NCBI GenBank assembly: GCA_017443265.1 | Contig: JAFSOU010000077.1 | Span: forward strand, 1-45,116 | Reading direction: 5' to 3' | DNA length: 45,116 bases | Source: Bacteroidales bacterium | Lineage (GTDB): Bacteria > Bacteroidota > Bacteroidia > Bacteroidales > P3 | Shown: in pieces, positions 8,441-15,302 of the stretch | How the letters are laid out: each line of letters starts with the position of its first letter | Numbering within the stretch: position 1 is the first letter of the stretch | Made by a program: the position numbers and the translations under genes | The notes under the pieces: model-generated | What the model was told of the DNA's origin: nothing | What the model saw: the letters and a program-made list of their open reading frames with translations, nothing else | Database searches by the model: none

Positions 8441-9900
8441 ACTACAACGAAATACTACGCGACATTTTTGTTTACCAGCCCGAAGCGCCGCTGATGTTCA
8501 ACAGTCCTGTATTCTGGCTGTTCGGCATCATAGTGCTGTCGGTGTATGCGGCCATTTACCGCAACAAGCTTTCGCGCACGGTGTTCCTGTTAGCCTTCAG
8601 CCTTTTTTTCTATTACAAGACTAGCGGCATTTTCGTTCTGCTTCTGGCAGGCACACTAACGGCGGTGTATTTCATCACCCGATGGATGAGCTCCTGCCAA
8701 GGGAAAGGGCGTCGGTGGCTGCTTGCTCTGAACGTTGTTCTCGTTTTGGGAATACTTGGCTATTTCAAATACGCCAACTTCATTGGAGAGAACGTCTTCG
8801 CACTGATGGGAGAGCAATACCACCGCCTCGACATAATGTTGCCGGTAGGCATCTCCTTCTATTCATTCCAGCTGCTAAGCTACGCCATCGACGTGTACCG
8901 CAAGGAGCTCGAAAACGAGAGAAGTTTCCTCAACTACGCCTTCTATATCACTTTCTTCCCACAACTCGTGGCCGGCCCCATAGTGCGTGCCAAGAATTTC
9001 CTGCCACAGCTCCGAAAAGCCGTAGTGGTGCGCCGCACCGAAGTGGAGAAAGGTTTTTTCCTGATAATGATAGGCCTTGTAAAGAAATGTATCTTTGCCG
9101 ACTACCTGGCACAATACAACGACCTTGTTTTCGGCAATCCCGGCGCATATAGCGGTCCCGAGACACTGTTTGCCGTTTACGGCTACGCCATACAGATTTA
9201 CTGCGACTTTTCCGGCTACACCGACATGGCAATAGGTATGGGAAAAATGATGGGCTTCGACCTAGGTATAAACTTCAACAAGCCATACCAGAGCACCTCG
9301 CTCACCGATTTCTGGCGGCGTTGGCACATAAGCCTCTCGTCGTGGCTCCGCGACTACCTTTACATCCCGCTCGGCGGCAACCGCAAAGGCAAAATACGCA
9401 CCCACATCAACCTGCTCATCACCATGCTACTCGGCGGACTGTGGCACGGCGCCAACTGGAAATTCATTTTCTGGGGTGGCATGCACGGATTGGGACTTGT
9501 AATCGACAAACTGTGGCGGAAAATCACCAAAGGCCAACTGAGCGAAAACCGCATTGCCAAAGTGTTGGGATGGTTCATCACCCTGCATTTCGTAATTGCC
9601 CTGTGGGTGTTCTTCCGAGCCGACAGTTTCCACACAGCCATCCAAATACTACAACAAATTTTCACACCGTCTAGCTGGCCGCTGATTCTCACTTTCCTGC
9701 AAACCAGGATGCTGTTCGTGGTGCTACTTATTGCCGCCATCGCAATCCACGCCATACCTTCCTCGCGTTTTTCGGATATCGAAAACGCTTACATACGCAC
9801 CCCGTTCATTGTAAAAGCAGTGGCTTTCGTGCTTCTTGTTCAGGTGATAATTCAAATACAGGGCACCGACGTGCAACCTTTCATATACTTCCAATTCTAA
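8437..9900 (+). CDS. MBOAT-family O-acyltransferase (AlgI/DltB-like)
   Basis: A 487-residue polytopic membrane protein of the MBOAT family, which moves acyl groups across the inner membrane to a periplasmic acceptor. Diagnostic motifs are FFPQLVAGPIVRA, YCDFSGYTDMAIG, FWRRWHISLSSWLRDYLY (His297) and LWHGANWKF with the family's near-invariant His337. Length matches AlgI/PatA-type proteins. It is the last gene of a three-gene overlapping operon with an SGNH protein and an esterase. The acceptor is unknown; no glycan-synthesis genes are visible nearby. The C-terminus ends in a hydrophobic segment and VQPFIYFQF, a common tail in Bacteroidetes members. Confidence 0.93.
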   Translation: MNYNEILRDIFVYQPEAPLMFNSPVFWLFGIIVLSVYAAIYRNKLSRTVFLLAFSLFFYYKTSGIFVLLLAGTLTAVYFITRWMSSCQGKGRRWLLALNVVLVLGILGYFKYANFIGENVFALMGEQYHRLDIMLPVGISFYSFQLLSYAIDVYRKELENERSFLNYAFYITFFPQLVAGPIVRAKNFLPQLRKAVVVRRTEVEKGFFLIMIGLVKKCIFADYLAQYNDLVFGNPGAYSGPETLFAVYGYAIQIYCDFSGYTDMAIGMGKMMGFDLGINFNKPYQSTSLTDFWRRWHISLSSWLRDYLYIPLGGNRKGKIRTHINLLITMLLGGLWHGANWKFIFWGGMHGLGLVIDKLWRKITKGQLSENRIAKVLGWFITLHFVIALWVFFRADSFHTAIQILQQIFTPSSWPLILTFLQTRMLFVVLLIAAIAIHAIPSSRFSDIENAYIRTPFIVKAVAFVLLVQVIIQIQGTDVQPFIYFQF

Positions 9901-9962
9901 AACAACAAGCAGCAACATGTTGAAATCTGTGTACAATCATTAAAAAAATCATCTTTTTTTCG

Positions 9963-9970
9963 TAAATTTG
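9963..9970 (+). promoter_or_regulatory. Promoter -7 box for the sugar permease
   Basis: TAAATTTG, 43 bases upstream of the ATG at 10014, matching TAnnTTTG. The upstream stretch (9942-9962) is A/T-rich without a clear -33 TTTG. Confidence 0.5.
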
Positions 9971-10013
9971 TAGTAAATATTAAAAATTCACATTTATTCA
10001 CAACCCACTGACA

Positions 10014-11306
10014 ATGAATAAAAAAAACACACTATTCGGGCTTATCGTAATAGGAATTTTATACTTTATTTTCGGTTTTGTTACATGGCTCAACGGCACG
10101 TTGATACCTTTTTTGCAGACCGCCTGCCAGCTTAGCGAGGTGGCTGCGTACCTTGTAACTTTCGCCTTCTACATCTCCTATTTCGTGTGGGCGTTGCCCT
10201 CGTCGGCAATACTCAAACGCACGGGCTTTAAAAACGGCATAGCCATAGGACTTTTCGTGATGGCTGTGGGCGCAGGACTTTTCATACCTGCCTCGTACAC
10301 AAGGTCGTACATACTGTTCCTCGTGGCCCTGTTCATCATGGGCTCCGGTCTGGCGCTGATGCAGACGGCCGTCAATCCTTACGTTACCATCCTTGGCCCG
10401 CACGAAAGTGCCGCCAAACGTATGTCCATTATGGGCATCTGCAACAAATTTGCCGGCATCCTCGCCCCTATCATCCTCGGCACCATACTGCTTACAGGCT
10501 TCGACGCCCTGAACGAGGGCATACAAAACGCCACCGCGGCTGCCGACAAGGAGGCGCTGCTCGACGAGCTTTCCACACGCCTTGTGCGCCCCTACACAGT
10601 GATGACCATTATCCTCACCCTGCTCGGACTGCTTATCTGCTTTATGCACCTACCCAAAGTGGAGGACGACGGCTCCGATGAAATCAGAGGCCACACCAGC
10701 ATCTGGCGGCAGACACGCCTGTGGTTCGGCGTTATAGCCCTGTTTTTCTACGTCGGCGTGGAGGTGATAGCCGGCGACACCATCATCAAATACGGCATGA
10801 GCCTTGGCGTGGCGCAGGAGTCGGCCAAATATTTCACCAGTTTCACGCTGATAGCCATGGTGTTAGGCTATTTCATAGGCGTGGTTCTGATACCCAAGGT
10901 CATCAACCAGCGTCAGGCGCTGGTAGGCTGTGCGGTAACGGGCATTGCCCTTTCGGCAGTGGCCATAGCCATCCCCGGCGGAGTTGCGGCCGATTTCCCC
11001 TTCATCGACCTCGGCACTTTCAGCCCTATACAGATGCACGTGCCGCTCACAGTCCTGTTCGTGGCACTGCTCGGATTGTCCAACGCCCTTGTATGGCCCG
11101 CCATCTGGCCTCTGGCACTGGAAGGCGCGGGCGAGCATACCAAAACGGGCTCGGCACTGCTTATCATGGCTATTGCAGGCGGCGCCACACTGCCCCTGCT
11201 CTACGGCCGGCTGGCACAAGCCTGCGGCACACAGTACGCCTACCTTATTGCCATACCTTGCTACCTCGTAATTCTGGCCTTCGCCATCTATTGTAGAAAG
11301 AAATAA
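10014..11306 (+). CDS. Major facilitator sugar permease (FucP/GluP family)
   Basis: A 430-residue, probably 12-helix transporter of the fucose/glucose-galactose:proton symporter group. The N-terminus has FGFVTWLNGTLIPFLQ, a family hallmark. The segment NPYVTILGPHESAAKR (about residues 121-136) followed by MSIMGICNKFAG is characteristic of FucP/GluP-type carriers. The C-terminal half has WPAIWPLALEGAG. It imports a monosaccharide using the proton gradient; whether fucose, glucose or galactose cannot be told and no sugar kinase or isomerase is adjacent. It is followed after 14 bases by the RyR-like membrane protein on the same strand, so the two may be co-transcribed. Confidence 0.9.
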   Translation: MNKKNTLFGLIVIGILYFIFGFVTWLNGTLIPFLQTACQLSEVAAYLVTFAFYISYFVWALPSSAILKRTGFKNGIAIGLFVMAVGAGLFIPASYTRSYILFLVALFIMGSGLALMQTAVNPYVTILGPHESAAKRMSIMGICNKFAGILAPIILGTILLTGFDALNEGIQNATAAADKEALLDELSTRLVRPYTVMTIILTLLGLLICFMHLPKVEDDGSDEIRGHTSIWRQTRLWFGVIALFFYVGVEVIAGDTIIKYGMSLGVAQESAKYFTSFTLIAMVLGYFIGVVLIPKVINQRQALVGCAVTGIALSAVAIAIPGGVAADFPFIDLGTFSPIQMHVPLTVLFVALLGLSNALVWPAIWPLALEGAGEHTKTGSALLIMAIAGGATLPLLYGRLAQACGTQYAYLIAIPCYLVILAFAIYCRKK

Positions 11307-11320
11307 TAAAAAAACACTAT

Positions 11321-13543
11321 ATGCTTTTTCTTAATATCTCGGATTATTTGCCTATGGACACAACAGGGTACCGTATTTTGGTGTCGCTGCTGGCTTTAGT
11401 GGTATCGATAATAATTCTAAACCTTGTCAACAAGACAAAACTCAACCGTTTCGTAAGCGAGAAAATCAAATTCATTGCCGCCGGCATTTTCTTGTCGGGC
11501 ATAATCCTTTATATGATAGGCTTCTGGGACGAAGGTTCCAAGGGCAACATACTTACGCTTTTCTTCCGTGCCTCGCTGTCGTCGCTGGAGATGTTCGTGT
11601 CGCATTCCGACCTTATCGAAGTCCGCCACAGCATGCACGAAAACGCATTGTACATGTTTGTCTTTGCCTTTGTACATTTCCTTGCAGTGCTTTTGAGCGC
11701 CATCTTGATAATACCTCTTATAGCCTACATCTGGCACTCAAAACACGTGCTGCGCAAACTGCGCACCCCGCGCCTGTTCATTTTCTGGGGCGAGAGCACC
11801 AGCTCTTTCATGCTTGCCGAGGATATCATACGCACACAAAAGAACAACAACTACAGGATACTATTCCTTGAAACTCCTAAAGACGGCAAAAGCTCCGATT
11901 CGTCGATACATTTCACGCACCTTTTCAGCGGCTCGTTGGTGAAAAACGAGCGCATGGAACACATAACCTCCATAAAAGCCCTGTTGCTCTCCAGCAAAGT
12001 GAGCATACTGAAACGCGACAACGAGCAGTCGCTCAAAGACCTCTTTCGCTATGCAGGGCTTTCGTTTTTGTACAACTGCCTCGCCAAGGACACCATCCAA
12101 GACATAAAAATCTTCTTCCTGTCGAGCGACCAAGAGATGAACCGCAAAAACGCCGCCGCCCTCATCACCACCAGCGAGCCGCAAGACAGCCCCATGCTTA
12201 AAAAGAAAATCGAGGTGTACTGCCATTCGTTCTACAACGACCTGTGCGTGGTTTACAGCTACGGCTCGCTGTATATGCGCAGTCTCGGCAAAAACAACAT
12301 AAGCCTCAGCATTGTGGACTCGGCACGCCTTTCGATAGTGGAACTGAAAAACAACCCCATACACCACCCCGTAAACTACGTGAATCCCGACACCACCACA
12401 GCCACGGCACGTAAACCTTTCACAGCACTGATTGTCGGTTTCGACGAGTCGGGCGAAGAGGCTCTGAAATTCGTATATGAATTCGGATGCTTTGTCGGCC
12501 CCGACGGCAAAAAGAACCCACTCAAATGCTATGTGCTTTGTGCCAATGCTGAGGGTACCAAAAACCGCTACTATCTGGCACACCCCTCTTTCGCCAACAA
12601 CCCCGAGGTGGAGTTCATCTCTTTCTCGAAAAACTCCAAGGAGTTCCACGCATGGGAGAGAAACGTGCTTAACGACCTCAACTTCGTGTTTGTGAACACC
12701 GGCGACGATATGACCAACCTCGGCATGGCCACCGACATACTGCACCTCGCCCACCGCAACCGCACCACCGACCCGCATTTTTTCAAAATATTCATCCGCT
12801 CTTACGACGTAAAGTATTATAACGAACTTTGCGACATGGCTGCCTACTACAACAACACTAACCCCGAATGGGGCGAGAACGTGGTGGTGTTCGGCTGCAA
12901 AAGAGACTTGTTCACCTACAAAAGCGTGGTGGAACAGCAGGCCGTGATGGACTCCGTAGCTTTCTACAACGTCTTTGCCAAGATGACCGGACGCGAAAAC
13001 TGGATGGAACGCTATATGCGCCTGAGCCGCACCTACGCACAACATCAAGAGCTGGCATACTCTCTCAACCAAGATATGTCCAACTATTGGCACGCCCGCA
13101 CCAAGGCACTGCTTGCCGGTGTAAACAACGCCTCCGACAAAGAGCGTTTCGAAAAGCTGCTGGAATGCGTGGCCACACGCCCCGACATGACGCATTACAA
13201 CAATGAACTGGAACAATGTAGAACCACCGAGGAACGGAAAAATATTGTACGCAAATACTGCACCTACCAAGGCACCGACGAACAACGCCAAATACTGTTC
13301 AACCTTGCCAAGACAGAACACATGCGCTGGTGCGCCATGATGGAGATAATGGGATACACCCCCTACTACGACGACATCCAAGACGGCGACGACAGATTAA
13401 AAGACACCATTAAGAAAAAGCACTCCTGCATGGTCAGCATCGAAAAAATGCAGACAGTGTCGTCGCTTAGCGAGACAATACCCTACGACTACACCGTGGT
13501 GGACATCTGCCTGCGCATGGCAGCAGGGTTGATAACCATGTAA
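11321..13543 (+). CDS. Three-helix membrane protein with nucleotide-binding-like region and RyR-like C-terminal domain
   Basis: A 740-residue protein. Three predicted transmembrane helices lie at about residues 17-38, 48-68 and 112-138, followed by a large cytoplasmic part. Two segments look like beta-alpha-beta nucleotide-binding starts as in TrkA-N domains: RLFIFWGESTSS near 150 and LIVGFDESGEEAL near 368. The C-terminal 80 residues (about 655-735) have LAKTEHMRWCAMME, then KKKHSCMV and a later YDYTVVD. This matches my recollection of bacterial RyR (ryanodine-receptor-type) domains, which carry an E-H-x-R-W signature. A ligand-gated channel or sensor is plausible but unproven. An alternative ATG lies at 11354. 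It ends just before a strong bidirectional terminator. Confidence 0.6.
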   Translation: MLFLNISDYLPMDTTGYRILVSLLALVVSIIILNLVNKTKLNRFVSEKIKFIAAGIFLSGIILYMIGFWDEGSKGNILTLFFRASLSSLEMFVSHSDLIEVRHSMHENALYMFVFAFVHFLAVLLSAILIIPLIAYIWHSKHVLRKLRTPRLFIFWGESTSSFMLAEDIIRTQKNNNYRILFLETPKDGKSSDSSIHFTHLFSGSLVKNERMEHITSIKALLLSSKVSILKRDNEQSLKDLFRYAGLSFLYNCLAKDTIQDIKIFFLSSDQEMNRKNAAALITTSEPQDSPMLKKKIEVYCHSFYNDLCVVYSYGSLYMRSLGKNNISLSIVDSARLSIVELKNNPIHHPVNYVNPDTTTATARKPFTALIVGFDESGEEALKFVYEFGCFVGPDGKKNPLKCYVLCANAEGTKNRYYLAHPSFANNPEVEFISFSKNSKEFHAWERNVLNDLNFVFVNTGDDMTNLGMATDILHLAHRNRTTDPHFFKIFIRSYDVKYYNELCDMAAYYNNTNPEWGENVVVFGCKRDLFTYKSVVEQQAVMDSVAFYNVFAKMTGRENWMERYMRLSRTYAQHQELAYSLNQDMSNYWHARTKALLAGVNNASDKERFEKLLECVATRPDMTHYNNELEQCRTTEERKNIVRKYCTYQGTDEQRQILFNLAKTEHMRWCAMMEIMGYTPYYDDIQDGDDRLKDTIKKKHSCMVSIEKMQTVSSLSETIPYDYTVVDICLRMAAGLITM

Positions 13544-13560
13544 TTCAACGTCAAGACAAT

Positions 13561-13607
13561 AAAAAATCAGGGATACGCCCCGCACGGACATATCCCTGAT
13601 TTTTTTT
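13561..13607. terminator. Bidirectional rho-independent terminator
   Basis: A 14- to 15-base stem (AAAAAATCAGGGATA, 13561-13575, against TATCCCTGATTTTTTT, 13591-13606) with a 15-base loop and T-runs on both strands. It separates the converging genes at 11321-13543 (plus) and rpoZ (minus). Confidence 0.9.
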
Positions 13608-13627
13608 ACGAGTTCTATTGCCCCGAG

Positions 13628-14041
13628 CTATTTCTCGGCTTTTGCATCTTCGGCCACAGCCTCTTGCTGTTCTGCGGCTTCCTCAATCATATCGTCAATC
13701 TTTTCGCTCATATTAACCATACGTTCCTTGTCCGGATTGCGGTAATACAGCTCGTTGTTCAGATATTCCTGAATGGCGATGAGAGTGGGCTTGGGCAGCT
13801 GCTCGTAGTAACGCACCACCTCTATCTGCTCGCGGTTCTCGTAAATTTCGTCAACAGAGTCGGTGGACGAGACGAACTCTTCAATTTTCTTGTTCAGCTC
13901 ACGTTTCATCTCCGACGAAATCTGGTCGGAACGCTTGGCCAGCATAGCCACGGTCTCGTAGATATTGCCTGTCTGGGTGTCGAACTGGCGCACATCGCGG
14001 GTGATGGTCGTACTTGTTGTCTTGTATTTCTTTATATCCAT
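13628..14041 (-). CDS. rpoZ: RNA polymerase omega subunit (Bacteroidetes RpoZ/Rpb6 type)
   Basis: A 137-residue protein with the Rpb6/omega core at about residues 12-110. Visible are TITRDVRQFD, GNIYETVAMLAKRSDQIS and KRELNKKIEEF, which correspond to the omega segment that wraps the beta-prime C-terminus and stabilises RNA polymerase. The acidic/Gln-rich tail (EEAAEQQEAVAEDAKAEK) is typical of Bacteroidetes forms. It follows bamD after 13 bases on the same strand, an arrangement I know from other Bacteroidales, so it is probably transcribed from the bamD promoter. Confidence 0.88.
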   Translation of the reverse strand: MDIKKYKTTSTTITRDVRQFDTQTGNIYETVAMLAKRSDQISSEMKRELNKKIEEFVSSTDSVDEIYENREQIEVVRYYEQLPKPTLIAIQEYLNNELYYRNPDKERMVNMSEKIDDMIEEAAEQQEAVAEDAKAEK

Positions 14042-14054
14042 TGTAATATTATTT

Positions 14055-14858
14055 TTATTTCGATATTTTGGCTAATATGTTTCTGCTCTTGTTGTAAATG
14101 TTCTGCAAGTCGGTCTTGTATTTGGGATTGGACACCAGGGCGCCGAAACGCTCGAAATCGGCCACCACCTGTTTGGTGCGTTCCTCCACTTTCGACTCCT
14201 GGCTGTTGATGGCCAGCTCGTAGCCCGATTTTATCATATAGTACATCGCGTCCTCCTTGCTTGCCGACTCGGGATAATTGTTGATAAAATTGCCTAACGA
14301 CACATACGCTGCGTGATAGGCTTCGATTTTGTAATAGCCGTAGGCTATCTCGTACTCCTTCTTCATAAGCTTGGCGCGCATCTCGTCAAGGTAGCCGTTA
14401 ATTTCGGGGGTGTGGGTGCTCGAAGGATATTTCTCCAAGTACGTCTCGAAATCGGATATGGCCTCCTTGGTTAGTGTCTGGTCCAGCGTGTAGGTGGGCG
14501 ACTCGATGTATTTGCAGTAGGCCGAACGGAAAAGGGCCTCCTCGGCGTGACTGCTGTAGGGGAACATTTTCACGAAACTCTTGAACTGGTAGCCCGCCGA
14601 GCGGTAATCCTTGGTCTTGAACAAAGCCTGGGCATAGTACCACGACACATTCTCGGCCTTGTCGCGACCGCGGTAGTACATAGTCAGGTTTTCGAAAAAC
14701 TGCACGGCACGGTCGTAGTCGCCTTTGTTGTAACTGTCCATAGCAACCTTGTATTTGGCATCGAAATCGCTGCCTTTGAGCACTTTTTCATACTTGTTGC
14801 AACCAACCAACAAACTGATTGCCAATACGATAGTCGTGTATATACTACATTTGTTCAT
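14055..14858 (-). CDS. bamD: Outer membrane assembly lipoprotein BamD
   Basis: A 267-residue lipoprotein with lipobox LLVGC (Cys20). Mature sequence starts NKYEKVLKGSDFDAKYKVAM, then a series of TPR helices: YNKGDYDRAVQFFENL, YYAQALFKTKDYRSAGYQF, and TYLEKYPSSTHTPE. BamD is the essential partner of BamA that helps insert beta-barrel proteins into the outer membrane, acting at its periplasmic face. The ATG at 14858 was chosen because it gives a proper signal peptide; an open frame extends upstream to 14918 but past a promoter box at 14864-14872. Downstream is rpoZ. Confidence 0.92.
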   Translation of the reverse strand: MNKCSIYTTIVLAISLLVGCNKYEKVLKGSDFDAKYKVAMDSYNKGDYDRAVQFFENLTMYYRGRDKAENVSWYYAQALFKTKDYRSAGYQFKSFVKMFPYSSHAEEALFRSAYCKYIESPTYTLDQTLTKEAISDFETYLEKYPSSTHTPEINGYLDEMRAKLMKKEYEIAYGYYKIEAYHAAYVSLGNFINNYPESASKEDAMYYMIKSGYELAINSQESKVEERTKQVVADFERFGALVSNPKYKTDLQNIYNKSRNILAKISK

Positions 14859-14863
14859 AACGT

Positions 14864-14872
14864 GCAAAGTTA
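14864..14872 (-). promoter_or_regulatory. Promoter -7 box for bamD-rpoZ, very close to the start codon
   Basis: TAACTTTGC on the minus strand ends only six bases before the bamD ATG at 14858. If this is the active box, the transcript would have a leader of just a few bases. Confidence 0.45.
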
Positions 14873-15111
14873 CAATTTTTTTTGCAAATAATTCCATTTT
14901 ATATGGAGTTTGTATCAAATTTTAAAACAATTTCCTGAATATCAAAATATTATGACTTAACTCAAGATTGAGAGTAATAAATAACGGAATTTGCTGTGGT
15001 TTATTGCATGAAAATTTGAACCTCGTCCCGAGGTCATTCCACAGAGTCGCACAAACTCAAAAAAAAACGACCGAAATAAAAAAAAGAGACAATAAATCGG
15101 AATATTTTTCG
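14873..15111. other. Intergenic region between bamD and the structured RNA
   Basis: No gene is supported. A nested hairpin lies at 14994-15044: outer stem CTGTGG/CCACAG, inner stem ACCTCG (15020-15025) against CGAGGT (15029-15034) with loop TCC. An 8-base pair GAGTTTGT (14906-14913)/ACAAACTC (15051-15058) could bracket it. An A-rich run follows at 15059-15084. Role unknown. Confidence 0.4.
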
Positions 15112-15119
15112 TATATTTG
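15112..15119 (+). promoter_or_regulatory. Promoter -7 box for the structured RNA and/or the PPIase operon
   Basis: TATATTTG followed by C matches the TAnnTTTG consensus. Transcription is expected to start near 15122-15126, exactly where the outer stem of the predicted RNA begins. Confidence 0.55.
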
Positions 15120-15122
15120 CAG

Positions 15123-15262
15123 GCAATTTCCGAACTTGTCGGCGCACGGCTTTTGGCTGTTCCGCGACTTGCAAGGAGACTGTCCGGCACAATCGTCACG
15201 CATTGACTTACAGCCAAATACCTGTCCGTCGGTGCAAGTGGTGATGTGTGCGGAAATTTGAT
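15123..15262 (+). ncRNA. Candidate rod-shaped structured RNA (6S-like or long operon leader)
   Basis: A 140-base stretch between a promoter box and the PPIase gene folds by eye into one long interrupted hairpin. P1: AATTTCCG (15125-15132) with CGGAAATT (15251-15258). P2: ACTTG (15134-15138) with CAAGT (15235-15239). P3: ACGG (15146-15149) with CCGT (15226-15229). P4: TTTGGCTGT (15152-15160) with ACAGCCAAA (15210-15218). P5: CGA-TTG (15165-15171, one bulge) with CAATCG (15190-15195). P6: GGA/TCC at the tip. A large 3'-side bubble (15196-15209) sits between P4 and P5. The outer stem begins at the predicted transcription start and is followed by TTGATTTTT. A promoter, a closing stem and a rod with a central bubble are the general layout of 6S RNA. 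A structured leader of the downstream operon is the alternative. Confidence 0.45.
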
Positions 15263-15302
15263 TTTTAATACAGAAACAACACTATTTTATAACAAAAACA
15301 CA

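Noticed and set aside
11861..13381. A 506-codon open frame on the minus strand
   Set aside because: Antisense to the RyR-like gene, with the same His/Val/Phe-rich shadow composition and no start context or domain.
14957..15261. Small open frames on both strands before the PPIase gene
   Set aside because: They overlap the promoter box and the predicted structured RNA and show no protein features.
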